Shown here one piece after another: positions 43,993 to 52,677 of a stretch of 64,000 bases of DNA. Made by a program: the position numbers and the translations under genes. The notes beneath the pieces are model-generated. The model did no database searches, was not told where the DNA came from, and saw only the letters and a program-made list of their open reading frames with translations. This DNA comes from Methylophilus methylotrophus DSM 46235 = ATCC 53528 (GTDB lineage Bacteria > Pseudomonadota > Gammaproteobacteria > Burkholderiales > Methylophilaceae), in NCBI RefSeq assembly GCF_000378225.1, contig NZ_KB905142.1:1-64000 (forward strand), read 5' to 3'. Each line of letters begins with the position of its first letter. Position 1 is the first letter of the stretch.

Positions 43993-45402
43993 TTAGTGGC
44001 GATGCTTTCTGCGCCAGCTAAGCCAGCCAGCAAACAGTAATAGCGCAGGCAAGCCAAACTGGAAGCTGTTAAACAGTAGGATCAGCCAGAGTTGTTGCTG
44101 AGGCAGGGCAATCACGCTATCACGTAATGGCGTGACCGGTAGGCTGATGCTGGGCTGGTTGTTGACCACCCATTGCAAGCTTTGCATGGTGAGCGCCAGG
44201 TTTCCTCCGCGCTGCAGTTGCGCATTGGTAAAGAACTGACGACTGCCCAACACCAGAATTCTTTGTAATTCACCGGAAGGACGCTTTTTCTCCATCGCTA
44301 GCGCAATGGTGGCTGGCCCACGGATATCGGTTTCCGCATTAAAAGCGGGTATTGTCCCGGCGTGCTCGCTACGGTAAGCATGACTCACCCATCCATGTTC
44401 TGCCCCTGCCACCAGAGGAATCACCCGCCAAGGGTCGCCATACTGCCGCGGACGATGGATGGCATGTGCATGGTCAAAGAATGTCCGTAAGGAGAAGTCC
44501 TGGGTTGGCCCCTGGCTGGCGTAGCGCTGTGTACTAAGCGCATGCAGGGGAATATCAAAATGGCGATTGGTCAGGTCTATCACTGTGCCCTGGCTGATCT
44601 GCAGGCCCAGGGTGTCTGCGATGGTTTGCAAGCCTTGTTTTGACGCTGAATCCGTCAGCCAGACCAGGTTTCCACCCTGTGTGATATGTGTCTGGATGGC
44701 TTGCACTTGCGTTGCCGTATAGGGTTGCATGGCCCCGGCCAGGACTAATGTGGGTAGCTTGTTGCCCAGGCCAAGCTCAAAAGCTTGACTCTGTCTGACT
44801 TGCAAGCCTGCATTATTCAGTGCCGCCGCCAATTGGCTGGCACCTTGCGCTGAGGTATCGTCCAGTTCAGCTTCTCCATGGCCATTGGCAAACAGGACGG
44901 GCGCACGTTCACCATGTTGCAGTTGCAGTAGCACATTGGTGAATGCTTCTTCTGTGTAAGGCAAGTACATGCGCTTTTCCTGGCCGCGGTAACGGATGAT
45001 CATTTCGCCCTCTTTTTGTATTTGCTGCTGGCGTGCCAGTGCCGGGGCATTCGATGGGTCTATAAACTGGAGATCTATTGCGGGATGCAGGTACTGGTAG
45101 CGCTGTATCAGTGCCGTGATTGATTTTCTGAAGTAGCGCCCCTTGTAAGGGCTGTTGCTGCAAAAGGCTGTCACCTCTATGCGGCTGGGTAATTGCTGCA
45201 ACACCTGATTGCTGGCCGCAGACAAGGTGTTGCGGTGATTATGTGTGGTGTCAGCCATGAGATTGAACTGCCAGGAGACCACCCCTATTAAAATAGTTAT
45301 CAGCAGCAATACCGGGATTGCTAAGTGGTGTTGCCACCAGCCTGCCAAGACAGCCCGCCAGTGTTTTTTTGATTGGAAGTATGGTGGTTCTAAGTCAGCC
45401 AT
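43993..45402 (-). CDS. GldG-like ABC-associated membrane protein
   Basis: A 469-residue protein with one N-terminal membrane segment (LAIPVLLLITILIGVVSWQF), a large periplasmic domain (ABC-type uncharacterised, GldG-like; SRIEVTAFCSNSPYKGRYF, YTEEAFTNVLLQL, VLFANGHGEAELDD) and a C-terminal membrane segment ending RRKHRH. It resembles GldG-type subunits known from gliding motility and other ABC systems, but its function here is unknown. The ATG at 45402 overlaps the permease stop by eight bases. Confidence 0.8.
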   Translation of the reverse strand: MADLEPPYFQSKKHWRAVLAGWWQHHLAIPVLLLITILIGVVSWQFNLMADTTHNHRNTLSAASNQVLQQLPSRIEVTAFCSNSPYKGRYFRKSITALIQRYQYLHPAIDLQFIDPSNAPALARQQQIQKEGEMIIRYRGQEKRMYLPYTEEAFTNVLLQLQHGERAPVLFANGHGEAELDDTSAQGASQLAAALNNAGLQVRQSQAFELGLGNKLPTLVLAGAMQPYTATQVQAIQTHITQGGNLVWLTDSASKQGLQTIADTLGLQISQGTVIDLTNRHFDIPLHALSTQRYASQGPTQDFSLRTFFDHAHAIHRPRQYGDPWRVIPLVAGAEHGWVSHAYRSEHAGTIPAFNAETDIRGPATIALAMEKKRPSGELQRILVLGSRQFFTNAQLQRGGNLALTMQSLQWVVNNQPSISLPVTPLRDSVIALPQQQLWLILLFNSFQFGLPALLLFAGWLSWRRKHRH

Positions 45403-46141
45403 AAAGTCGGTCCGCATGTAAGCGGCGGATTGCAAGTAAAACAAAAAACAGCGCAAATAATACAAAAAACAAGACGTCGTAGCTATTGAGCATGCCCGAG
45501 GCAAACTGGCGGTAATGTTGCATCAGGGAAAAGTCATGAAATAAGGCCTTGGAGTGATCACTGAAAAACTTATCCAGTAACAGCCAGAAAGACAGGGCAG
45601 TGAGGCTGCAAAAGGCCGCCAGTATCGGGTTGGCGGTCAGGCAGGAAACGTAGAGACCAAGCGCACTGCTGGCTACCATCAGCAACCACAGGCCAAAAGC
45701 ATGCGTGATCAGGTAGGGCAGGTCGATTTCTGCCCAGGGTAACAGCAGGGCAATCATCACCACCATGCTGATAATCAGCAGGCTCAGATAGCTGACAATC
45801 CCCAATAACTTACCCAGAATCAGCTCGCTCATGCTCAGCGGGGCACTCATCAACAAGGCCATGGTCTGGTTCTTGCGCTCTTCACTAATCAACTTCATGC
45901 TCACCAGCGGGACCACAAACAGCATCAGCACGGCTGCCACGCCAAACACACCTTCGGCCATAAATTGGGTGATGCCTATGCGCTGTACCTGCCAGTGAGC
46001 ACTGTGCATGATTTCAAAGTACTGGTTGAAACTCAGGCTGTAATAGGTGCCCACAATCGCCTGGAAAACAGCCAGTACCAGCCAGCCCATGGGCGTCGCA
46101 AACAGGCTGCGCAGTTCTTTGCGGGCAATGACCAGAATCAT
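45395..46141 (-). CDS. GldF-like ABC permease
   Basis: A 248-residue ABC-2-type permease with six hydrophobic segments and the ISEERKNQTMALLMSAPLSMSELILGKLLG loop typical of the GldF/NosY group. It pairs with the GldG-like protein. The usual ATPase partner gene is absent from the locus; upstream lies a response regulator 12 bases away. Either the ATPase lies elsewhere or another one is shared. Confidence 0.85.
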   Translation of the reverse strand: MILVIARKELRSLFATPMGWLVLAVFQAIVGTYYSLSFNQYFEIMHSAHWQVQRIGITQFMAEGVFGVAAVLMLFVVPLVSMKLISEERKNQTMALLMSAPLSMSELILGKLLGIVSYLSLLIISMVVMIALLLPWAEIDLPYLITHAFGLWLLMVASSALGLYVSCLTANPILAAFCSLTALSFWLLLDKFFSDHSKALFHDFSLMQHYRQFASGMLNSYDVLFFVLFALFFVLLAIRRLHADRLYG

Positions 46142-46153
46142 GATGCTGCCTGC

Positions 46154-46786
46154 CTAAAGTCCTTTGATAATGCCAAAACGGACTGCAATATGTACCAGCT
46201 GGCCGGTGGTTTCCACGCCGAGTTTCTGCCGCACGCTGGTCTGGATATTGGCAACGGTCTTGTAGCCGATATGCATGGCCTTGGCGATGGCCGCCAGGGC
46301 TTCACCATGGGCAATCCGGCGGAATACCTCGAACTCTCTTGGAGAAAGTTTCTGTATCGGATTTTCCTGGCTTTCCAGATGGTACATCGACAGGCTTTGC
46401 GCCAGTTCGTTGTTGATGTAACGCCCGCCCTTGAGTATTTTCTGCACTGCTTCCAAGACCACTTCTGGTGGCTCGGTTTTGGTCACATAGCCCCGTGCGC
46501 CGGTCTGGATGGCACGCGTGGCGTAAATACAGTCATCATGCATGCTGAAAATCAGCACGCGCATCTGTGGCTTGCGATGCAGAATGCGTTTGAGCGTCTC
46601 CAGTCCGCCAATCCCTGGCATGTCTAAATCCAGGATGAGCAGGTCTGGATGGTTTTTCTCTACCAGTGCACAGGCTTCTTCGCCACTGAGCGCGTCGCTG
46701 GTCACTTCATGATTGGCCTGCTCAAGCAATGTGCGCAGCCCTTGCCTGAGCATGGCATGATCATCTGCAATCATTACTTTTGCCAT
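46154..46786 (-). CDS. NarL-family response regulator, MoxX-like
   Basis: A 210-residue regulator with a receiver domain (MIADDHAML, phosphorylation Asp in LLILDLDMPG near residue 54, Lys in YVTKTEPP) and a LuxR helix-turn-helix (LSPREFEVFRRIAHGEALAAIAKAM, YKTVANIQTSVRQKL). It pairs with the kinase encoded upstream. By position, divergent from mxaF, it corresponds to MoxX of the Paracoccus moxZYX system controlling methanol oxidation; the assignment is by context and family. It probably binds near the inverted repeats before mxaF. Confidence 0.85.
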   Translation of the reverse strand: MAKVMIADDHAMLRQGLRTLLEQANHEVTSDALSGEEACALVEKNHPDLLILDLDMPGIGGLETLKRILHRKPQMRVLIFSMHDDCIYATRAIQTGARGYVTKTEPPEVVLEAVQKILKGGRYINNELAQSLSMYHLESQENPIQKLSPREFEVFRRIAHGEALAAIAKAMHIGYKTVANIQTSVRQKLGVETTGQLVHIAVRFGIIKGL

Positions 46787-46799
46787 GTGTTTTTATGCC

Positions 46800-47153
46800 T
46801 TATTTCTTATTGGCAAAGGTGATGTTCACACATTTGTCATTGGCAAAGGTGAGTTCAGCCGTATTAAAAAATTTGTTTGGCGCGTACTGGATTTTGCCGC
46901 GGTAATACCACATTTCAACGCTGTCACTTTCCCCGGCAATCGCCTGGCCTTTTTCGCGCAGGATCTGGTCGGCGTTGTGTGGCTTGATAGCCGTTTCCTT
47001 TTTCACCGGTTTGCCCAGGTTCTCTTCTACATATTGGCGAGATTTGCCACTGTAGGCATCCAGAAAAGGACGTTCTTCCGTCTGCAAATCTTTGGCGGAA
47101 AGGGATAGTGGCAAAAGGAAAGCAAGCAGGGCCAGCCAGTTACGGTGTTGCAT
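46800..47153 (-). CDS. small secreted protein between kinase and regulator genes
   Basis: A 117-residue exported protein with signal peptide (...LPLSLSAKD). SGKSRQYVEENLGKPVKKE and VEMWYYRGKIQY recall the BamE/SmpA-like fold (small lipoprotein-like domain), but no lipobox is present. One Cys lies near the C-terminus (KCVNITF). It overlaps the kinase stop by 14 bases and ends 13 bases before the regulator, so it is in the same operon. It may serve as a periplasmic signal component; this is speculative. Confidence 0.75.
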   Translation of the reverse strand: MQHRNWLALLAFLLPLSLSAKDLQTEERPFLDAYSGKSRQYVEENLGKPVKKETAIKPHNADQILREKGQAIAGESDSVEMWYYRGKIQYAPNKFFNTAELTFANDKCVNITFANKK

Positions 47154-48531
47154 AATCGTTTACTCCTGAGTTTGAAGTGGAAGTTTCTGTTGGCAGGGCA
47201 TGCTGCGGCCCCGGTAAAGGAATCAGTCCGGTAATCATGGTGCCAGCCTGCAAGCCACTCATGAGCTTGAAACTGCCTTGTAGCGACTCGATACGTTCAC
47301 GCATGCCAACCAGGCCGACGCCTTCTGTGGCTTGTGTCGTATCCATGCCTTTGCCGTTGTCACGGATTTCAATTTGCAGCGCGGGTTTGTCCTGGCGCAT
47401 CATTACCTTGATGTCTATCCAGACTTCGCTGGCCTGCGCATGACGTGAGATGTTGGTGAGTGCTTCCTGTACTACGCGGAATGCCACGATATTGATGTCT
47501 TCATTGAGTGCCTGTTCGCCGATATCTAGCGCAAGGTGACATTCAATCCGCGCATTCAGCTTTTTCCAGTCGTTGACTAGTCGTTCTACGGCGCCAATCA
47601 GTCCAAGCGAATCCAGCGCGGGTGGCCGCAAATGTTTGATCAGCCTGCGAATGGACTGCTGTACATGTTGCGTGTTAGAGGCAATGCGGACGGCAATGAC
47701 ATTGGCCTGGTCCGGTGAGCTTTTCTGCAAGGCCAGGGCATCCATGCGGATGGCGGTCAGGTATTGCCCGGTTTCATCGTGGATCTCGCTGGCAATATAT
47801 TTGCGCTCCTGTTCCTGCACCTGCATGGCATGGCGCGCCAATACCCTGTTTTCTTTCAGTGTACGCTCAAGATCTTGCTCTACCAGGCATTGCTCGGTCA
47901 TATCGACCAGATAACCATGAATCTGGGCAGCATCATGAATATCTTCAGCCGGGACGTAAATAAAGCGGGCGCCGACATAGCAAGGCAACCCATCCGGCCG
48001 ACGGATCTGCAGTTTATTGAAATTGATTTCCTTGTGATGCTGCAACTGCAGCACAAACTCCGGCCAATGAAAAGAAAACAGACGGCTGGCATTGCGGTTG
48101 GTGCTGAGCGGGCGGCAGATACGGTCAAAAGCACGATTATGCATGCCAATATTGCCTTCAACATCCAGCACCACGTTGCCCGTCAGGTCGCCATCAAAAA
48201 GCGTGATATAGAGTTGCTGGCTGTTGCGTAACTGCATTTCAGTTTGTTTGCGGCGCTGAATTTCTGCGTGGATCTCCTGCATGCGTCGCTGGCTGAACCA
48301 CACACTCAGTAACACAAACACAAACAGGGTGAGCGGGATTTCATCCAGTTGGGCATATTCATAGGTCAGCAGCCAGGCGGTGACACGTTCGGCCAAGTCA
48401 AATTGTGACGACAAAACAAAAGTCAGTGCCACGCCTGCGATCACGATGAGCGTGTCACGACTGGAGCGGCTTAATTTGCCCAGCTTTTGAATGTCAGTAA
48501 TCACAGGGATAGACCGGTTATAAGAATGCAT
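47140..48531 (-). CDS. sensor histidine kinase, NarX/UhpB-type, MoxY-like
   Basis: A 463-residue membrane kinase. Two hydrophobic segments (about residues 29-45 and 68-84) bracket a short loop; a coiled coil and PAS-like domain (about 105-230; LFDGDLTGNVVLDVEG) follow. The HisKA_3 dimerisation domain has the phospho-His motif ASEIHDETGQYL, and the ATPase domain has RDNGKGMD and GVGLVGMRERI. The ATG at 48531 is chosen; an upstream ATG at 48585 adds 18 residues. By position it matches MoxY, the kinase of the methanol-oxidation regulatory pair. It starts 278 bases from mxaF, divergently. Confidence 0.87.
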   Translation of the reverse strand: MHSYNRSIPVITDIQKLGKLSRSSRDTLIVIAGVALTFVLSSQFDLAERVTAWLLTYEYAQLDEIPLTLFVFVLLSVWFSQRRMQEIHAEIQRRKQTEMQLRNSQQLYITLFDGDLTGNVVLDVEGNIGMHNRAFDRICRPLSTNRNASRLFSFHWPEFVLQLQHHKEINFNKLQIRRPDGLPCYVGARFIYVPAEDIHDAAQIHGYLVDMTEQCLVEQDLERTLKENRVLARHAMQVQEQERKYIASEIHDETGQYLTAIRMDALALQKSSPDQANVIAVRIASNTQHVQQSIRRLIKHLRPPALDSLGLIGAVERLVNDWKKLNARIECHLALDIGEQALNEDINIVAFRVVQEALTNISRHAQASEVWIDIKVMMRQDKPALQIEIRDNGKGMDTTQATEGVGLVGMRERIESLQGSFKLMSGLQAGTMITGLIPLPGPQHALPTETSTSNSGVNDYATP

Positions 48532-48629
48532 GATGAGGTGACCAAATACTTCCAAATTGCTTCTGCACGCGAATATGAGGGTCATGTACAGACATGCGCA
48601 CTATAGACCACATTCATTGCCATTGCCCC

Positions 48630-48642
48630 GTGAAAAATTCCC
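48630..48642 (+). promoter_or_regulatory. GTGAA-N3-TTCCC motif before mxaF (site 1)
   Basis: GTGAAAAATTCCC is the same 13-mer as at 59768 and one change from the perfect inverted repeat GGGAA-N3-TTCCC at 60892. It sits between the divergent kinase and mxaF genes, 167 bases before the mxaF ATG. Confidence 0.5.
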
Positions 48643-48685
48643 TTTATTGGCCGGTCTGTAGGAATGAATTCTTGAATCCATCATA

Positions 48686-48698
48686 GGGAATCTTTCAT
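48686..48698 (+). promoter_or_regulatory. GGGAA-N3-TTCAT motif before mxaF (site 2)
   Basis: A partial second copy (GGGAATCTTTCAT) of the motif, 44 bases after site 1. A TAGAAA box at 48712-48717 resembles the -10 sequence reported for Methylobacterium mxaF; no clear -35 partner was found. Confidence 0.35.
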
Positions 48699-48808
48699 CT
48701 ATTGCCTTTGTTAGAAATTATTAACAATTCGGTTCGTGAAGTGCGGCATTCGGGGGGGTGTCTGCCACAACACTTAAAAAACGCATTCTTAAGAGATTAG
48801 GAGAAAGT

Positions 48809-50605
48809 ATGAAACTGAAATCATCCCGTGCCGTTGTTGGCGCTTTGGTTGGGGGCTTGTTTGCAAGCATTTCCGGCCTGGCTGTGGCAGATGCTGACCT
48901 GGACAAGGCATTGAACACCCCAGGCGCCTGGCCAGTCGCGACTGGTGGCTATTACAGCCAGCACAACAGCCCATTGGCGCAAATCAACAAATCAAACGTT
49001 AAAAACGTCAAAGCAGCGTGGTCATTCTCCACCGGTGTACTCAATGGTCACGAAGGTGCGCCATTGGTGATTGGTGACATGATGTACATCCACTCCGCTT
49101 TTCCAAACAATACATATGCCCTGAACCTGAACGATCCAGGCAAAATTGTTTGGCAACACAAACCCAAGCAAGACGCTTCCACCAAAGCCGTGATGTGCTG
49201 TGACGTGGTAGACCGTGGCCTGGCTTATGGTGCTGGCCAAATTGTTAAAAAACAGGCAAATGGCCATTTGCTGGCTTTGGATGCTAAAACCGGTAAGATC
49301 AATTGGGAAGTGGAAGTGTGTGATCCTAAAGTTGGTCAAACACTGACACAGGCACCATTCGTTGCCAAAGACACTGTGTTGATGGGTTGCTCAGGTGCGG
49401 AGCTGGGTGTGCGCGGTGCAGTAAACGCCTACGACCTGAAAACAGGTGAGTTGAAATGGCGTGCATTTGCAACCGGTTCTGACGAGTCTATCCGTCTGGC
49501 TAAAGACTTCAACAAGGACAATCCACACTACGGTCAATTCGGCCTGGGTCTGAAAACCTGGGAAGGCGATGCCTGGAAAATCGGTGGCGGTACAAACTGG
49601 GGTTGGTATGCTTACGATCCTAAATTGAACCTGTTCTACTACGGTTCAGGCAACCCAGCACCATGGAACGAAACCATGCGTCCTGGCGACAACAAATGGA
49701 CAATGACTATTTGGGGTCGTGATCTGGACACCGGTATGGCTAAATGGGGCTACCAAAAGACGCCACATGATGAGTGGGACTTTGCTGGTGTGAACCAGAT
49801 GGTGCTGACTGATCAACCAGTCAACGGCAAAATGACACCATTGTTAAGCCACATTGACCGTAACGGTATCTTGTACACACTGAACCGCGAAAACGGCAAC
49901 CTGATCGTTGCTGAAAAAGTGGATCCAGCCGTGAACGTGTTCAAAAAGGTTGACCTGAAATCAGGTACGCCAGTACGTGATCCAGAGTTCGCAACCCGTA
50001 TGGACCACAAAGGTACCAATATTTGTCCATCTGCGATGGGCTTCCACAACCAGGGTGTTGACTCTTACGACCCGGAAAGCCGTACCTTGTACGCAGGCCT
50101 GAACCACATTTGTATGGACTGGGAGCCGTTCATGCTGCCATACCGTGCTGGTCAGTTCTTCGTTGGTGCGACTTTGGCCATGTACCCTGGCCCTAACGGC
50201 CCAACCAAGAAAGAAATGGGTCAGATCCGTGCATTTGACTTGACCACTGGTAGAGCTAAATGGACCAAGTGGGAGAAATTTGCAGCTTGGGGCGGTACTT
50301 TGTACACCAAAGGTGGCCTGGTTTGGTACGCAACACTGGACGGTTACCTGAAAGCCTTGGATAACAAAGACGGTAAAGAGCTGTGGAACTTCAAGATGCC
50401 ATCCGGTGGTATCGGTTCTCCAATGACTTACTCCTTCAAGGGTAAACAGTATATCGGCAGCATGTACGGTGTTGGTGGCTGGCCAGGTGTTGGTCTGGTG
50501 TTTGACCTGACAGACCCAAGTGCTGGTTTGGGTGCGGTTGGTGCGTTCAAAGAACTGCAAAACCACACACAAATGGGCGGTGGCCTGATGGTGTTCAGCC
50601 TGTAA
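48809..50605 (+). CDS. mxaF: methanol dehydrogenase large subunit MxaF (PQQ, calcium type)
   Basis: The periplasmic quinoprotein that oxidises methanol to formaldehyde and passes electrons to cytochrome cL. The 598-residue precursor has a 27-residue signal peptide (...GLAVADA) and an eight-bladed propeller. It has the vicinal disulfide pair Cys130-Cys131 (mature 103-104) and catalytic Asp324 (mature 297) in HDEWDFAG. The residue two after Asp324 is Ala, where lanthanide-dependent XoxF has Asp, so this is the calcium form. The start at 48809 has taggag six bases upstream; an apparent start at 48758 is not supported. It heads the mxa operon, with candidate operator sites upstream. Confidence 0.98.
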   Translation: MKLKSSRAVVGALVGGLFASISGLAVADADLDKALNTPGAWPVATGGYYSQHNSPLAQINKSNVKNVKAAWSFSTGVLNGHEGAPLVIGDMMYIHSAFPNNTYALNLNDPGKIVWQHKPKQDASTKAVMCCDVVDRGLAYGAGQIVKKQANGHLLALDAKTGKINWEVEVCDPKVGQTLTQAPFVAKDTVLMGCSGAELGVRGAVNAYDLKTGELKWRAFATGSDESIRLAKDFNKDNPHYGQFGLGLKTWEGDAWKIGGGTNWGWYAYDPKLNLFYYGSGNPAPWNETMRPGDNKWTMTIWGRDLDTGMAKWGYQKTPHDEWDFAGVNQMVLTDQPVNGKMTPLLSHIDRNGILYTLNRENGNLIVAEKVDPAVNVFKKVDLKSGTPVRDPEFATRMDHKGTNICPSAMGFHNQGVDSYDPESRTLYAGLNHICMDWEPFMLPYRAGQFFVGATLAMYPGPNGPTKKEMGQIRAFDLTTGRAKWTKWEKFAAWGGTLYTKGGLVWYATLDGYLKALDNKDGKELWNFKMPSGGIGSPMTYSFKGKQYIGSMYGVGGWPGVGLVFDLTDPSAGLGAVGAFKELQNHTQMGGGLMVFSL

Positions 50606-50635
50606 TTCAAGTCCTGAACCTGTTGATGTAGTGTG

Positions 50636-50674
50636 CAGGGTGGCCGTCAGTCGCAAGGCGGGCCGGTCGCCCTG
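50636..50674 (+). other. stem-loop between mxaF and mxaJ
   Basis: cagggtggcc and ggtcgccctg pair over 10 bp, two of them G-U, around a 19-nt loop. No T run follows, so it may cap or stabilise the mxaF mRNA rather than terminate it. Confidence 0.45.
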
Positions 50675-50703
50675 TTCTCAGCCCTAGAGTGAAGAGAGCA
50701 AAT

Positions 50704-51546
50704 ATGTTTCCTGATGTAAAAAAAGTCCGTGCTGGCTGGGTAAGTGCCTGCCTCACGGTGGCATTCAGCCTCTTGGCATTGCCTGCCATGGCTGCAAATG
50801 CACTCAATGTCTGTGCTGGTAAGGCCGAGTTACCTTTTTCAAATGACAAGCAAGAAGGCTTTGAAAACAAGATTGCAAGCGTGATTGGCAAAGCGTTGAA
50901 TATGCCAGTCAACTACTTTTGGTGGACCAATCCACTCACCCTGCAAAAAGACATGGAAGCGGGTAAGTGTGATGTGTTGATAGGCACTGACCCAAATGAC
51001 CCACGTGTGCTGACAACCAAGCCTTATTATCGGTCAGCCTATGTGTTTATTACGCGCAAAGACCGCGAAATTGATGTGACCTCCTGGGATCATCCCTACC
51101 TTAAAGAGAAGAATTTCCGTATTGGTGTGATGCCGGATAGCCCTGGCAAAAACATGTTGCTGCAAATTAATCGTTTTGACGACATGTTTGACTACTTTAC
51201 TGAAATCCAGAATTTTCAGTCCACTCGCAACCGTTACATTCACGTCGAGCCTTCCCGGTTGGTGAATGATGTGGCCAGTATGCATTTGCATATGGCGATG
51301 TTGTGGGCACCAGAAGCTGCGCGTTATGTGCGTGCCTCCGAAGTACCTTTGAATATGGTGATCGTCGAAGATACCGCCAAAAAAACCAACGGTGAAAAAA
51401 TCCCCATGCACTACAACGTCGTCATGGGCGTCAACAAGCAGCGCCCCGAGCTGGTGGATGCTTTGAATCGTGTCATTGATGCACATGGCACAGAGATTAC
51501 TGCCATCCTTAAAGATGAAGGTATTCCTCTGTTAAACCTGCATTAA
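50704..51546 (+). CDS. mxaJ: MxaJ, methanol dehydrogenase-associated binding protein
   Basis: A 280-residue periplasmic protein with a signal peptide (...LPAMAAN) and a bilobed substrate-binding-protein fold of SBP family 3 (NVCAGKAELPFSNDKQEGFENKIAS, CDVLIGTDPNDPRVLTTKPYYRSAYVF). MxaJ is needed for MxaFI assembly or stability in methylotrophs; its ligand is unknown. The ATG at 50704 has aagagag six bases upstream, whereas the GTG at 50689 does not. It is 98 bases after mxaF. Confidence 0.93.
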   Translation: MFPDVKKVRAGWVSACLTVAFSLLALPAMAANALNVCAGKAELPFSNDKQEGFENKIASVIGKALNMPVNYFWWTNPLTLQKDMEAGKCDVLIGTDPNDPRVLTTKPYYRSAYVFITRKDREIDVTSWDHPYLKEKNFRIGVMPDSPGKNMLLQINRFDDMFDYFTEIQNFQSTRNRYIHVEPSRLVNDVASMHLHMAMLWAPEAARYVRASEVPLNMVIVEDTAKKTNGEKIPMHYNVVMGVNKQRPELVDALNRVIDAHGTEITAILKDEGIPLLNLH

Positions 51547-51583
51547 GCCACCCTATTTTGTTAATCAAGTTTTGGAGTTTGAA

Positions 51584-52192
51584 TTGAAAGAATCTCAACA
51601 ATTGCAGGTACAACATCCGCAATCACGCCGTGCGAAACAACAGCTGGCGGTGGCTTTTGGCGTATCAGGCCTGGTGATGGCTGCTTTTTTAACGGTGGCC
51701 TGTGCAAAAGAGGATGCGTCTGCAAATGCCAAAGAGAGCGCTAAGAGCGCCCCTGTGCAGCTTGCTTTAAAAGATGGTCCTGCACTGGAGTTCCGTGGCA
51801 CGCTGTCCGGCGATGTGCTGGATGTCTCCCCGATGGAGGGTGAAACCTTCAGCCCCGAAGCCAAGCACTTTCTTGCAACAGGCGAAAATCCATATCGCAA
51901 CAATGAAGAGGCCATCAAAAAAGGCTATACGCTGTTTTCAACCGCCTGTTCTGGATGCCACGGACATTTGGCGGAAGGTAAGTTAGGCCCGGCCCTGGCG
52001 GATGAATATTGGACCTATCCCAAAAATGAAACGGACAAAGGCATTTTTGAAACGATTTATGGTGGCGCAGCCGGCATGATGGGGCCGCAACAAGGCCGCC
52101 TGCAAGTCGACGAAATTATTCAGATTATTGCCTGGATTCGTCATCAAGCAGAAGAAAACCAGAAAAACGGTGGCGCAGCCCCGCACGGTTAA
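51584..52192 (+). CDS. mxaG: cytochrome cL MxaG
   Basis: The specific electron acceptor of methanol dehydrogenase. The 202-residue precursor has a long N-terminal segment with a hydrophobic stretch (VSGLVMAAFLTVACA), a single haem-binding CSGCH (Cys122, Cys125, His126) and an axial Met candidate in AAGMMGPQQ. Translation starts with TTG at 51584, seven bases after tggag; the in-frame TTG at 51572 overlaps that site and is unlikely. The atypical start suits a weakly translated partner of the abundant MxaF. Its hydrophobic part ends in a Cys (VACA), which might be a lipid site but lacks a clear lipobox. Confidence 0.93.
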   Translation: MKESQQLQVQHPQSRRAKQQLAVAFGVSGLVMAAFLTVACAKEDASANAKESAKSAPVQLALKDGPALEFRGTLSGDVLDVSPMEGETFSPEAKHFLATGENPYRNNEEAIKKGYTLFSTACSGCHGHLAEGKLGPALADEYWTYPKNETDKGIFETIYGGAAGMMGPQQGRLQVDEIIQIIAWIRHQAEENQKNGGAAPHG

Positions 52193-52196
52193 CAGG

Positions 52197-52233
52197 ATTG
52201 CCGGATCGTCTCGCTGGTGGGCATTCCGGTAAT
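52197..52233 (+). other. stem-loop before mxaI
   Basis: attgccgga and tccggtaat pair over nine bases (one G-U) around a 19-nt loop, just ahead of the mxaI ribosome site. No T run; possible mRNA processing or stabilising element. Confidence 0.35.
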
Positions 52234-52274
52234 TAAAACAAGACACCAGCTAATTTGTGATTAAGGAGAAAGTG

Positions 52275-52550
52275 ATGAAACACGTATTGACATTACTGGC
52301 AGTTGCCGGTGTGTTTGCAGTGTCAAATCAGGCCCTGGCATACGACGGTCAAACTTGTAAAGAAGCCGGCAACTGCTGGGAAGCCAAACCAGGCTATCCG
52401 GAAAAAATTGCGGGTTCAAAATATGACCCGAAACATGATCCGGTAGAGCTCAACAAACAAGAGCAAGCCATCAAAGCCATGGATGAGCGTAATGCAAAAC
52501 GCATTGCCAACGCAAAATCCAGCGGCAATTTCGTGTTTGACGTGAAGTAA
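52275..52550 (+). CDS. mxaI: methanol dehydrogenase small subunit MxaI
   Basis: The beta subunit that wraps around MxaF. The 91-residue precursor has a 22-residue signal peptide (...SNQALA) and a 69-residue mature chain starting YDGQTCKEAGNCW, the same length as the Methylophilus subunit. Two Cys residues in CKEAGNC form the expected disulfide, and the Lys/Glu-rich C-terminal helix (LNKQEQAIKAMDERNAKRI) follows. The ATG at 52275 has aaggag seven bases upstream; an apparent start at 52257 adds six residues and is rejected. Confidence 0.97.
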   Translation: MKHVLTLLAVAGVFAVSNQALAYDGQTCKEAGNCWEAKPGYPEKIAGSKYDPKHDPVELNKQEQAIKAMDERNAKRIANAKSSGNFVFDVK

Positions 52551-52569
52551 TCAAAAAAATCCCCCCAAG

Positions 52570-52599
52570 GAAGCTGACATCGTTTCCGGTGTCGGCTTC
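52570..52599 (+). other. 13-bp stem-loop between mxaI and mxaR
   Basis: gaagctgacatcg (52570-52582) pairs with cggtgtcggcttc (52587-52599) over 13 bp, two of them G-U, with a tttc loop. No T run follows (atcccc). It lies between the abundant structural genes and the accessory genes and is a candidate attenuator or 3'-end stabiliser that would explain lower mxaR-D expression. Confidence 0.6.
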
Positions 52600-52677
52600 A
52601 TCCCCAGTATGTGACATACCGGTGTCGACTGCATGCAGTCGATAGTGGCCTGTTTCATCCCGAATCATGGATTATGT

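Noticed and set aside
45965-46627. A 220-codon plus-strand frame opposite the permease and response regulator
   Set aside because: It spans the gap between two well-supported minus-strand genes and shows no family features.
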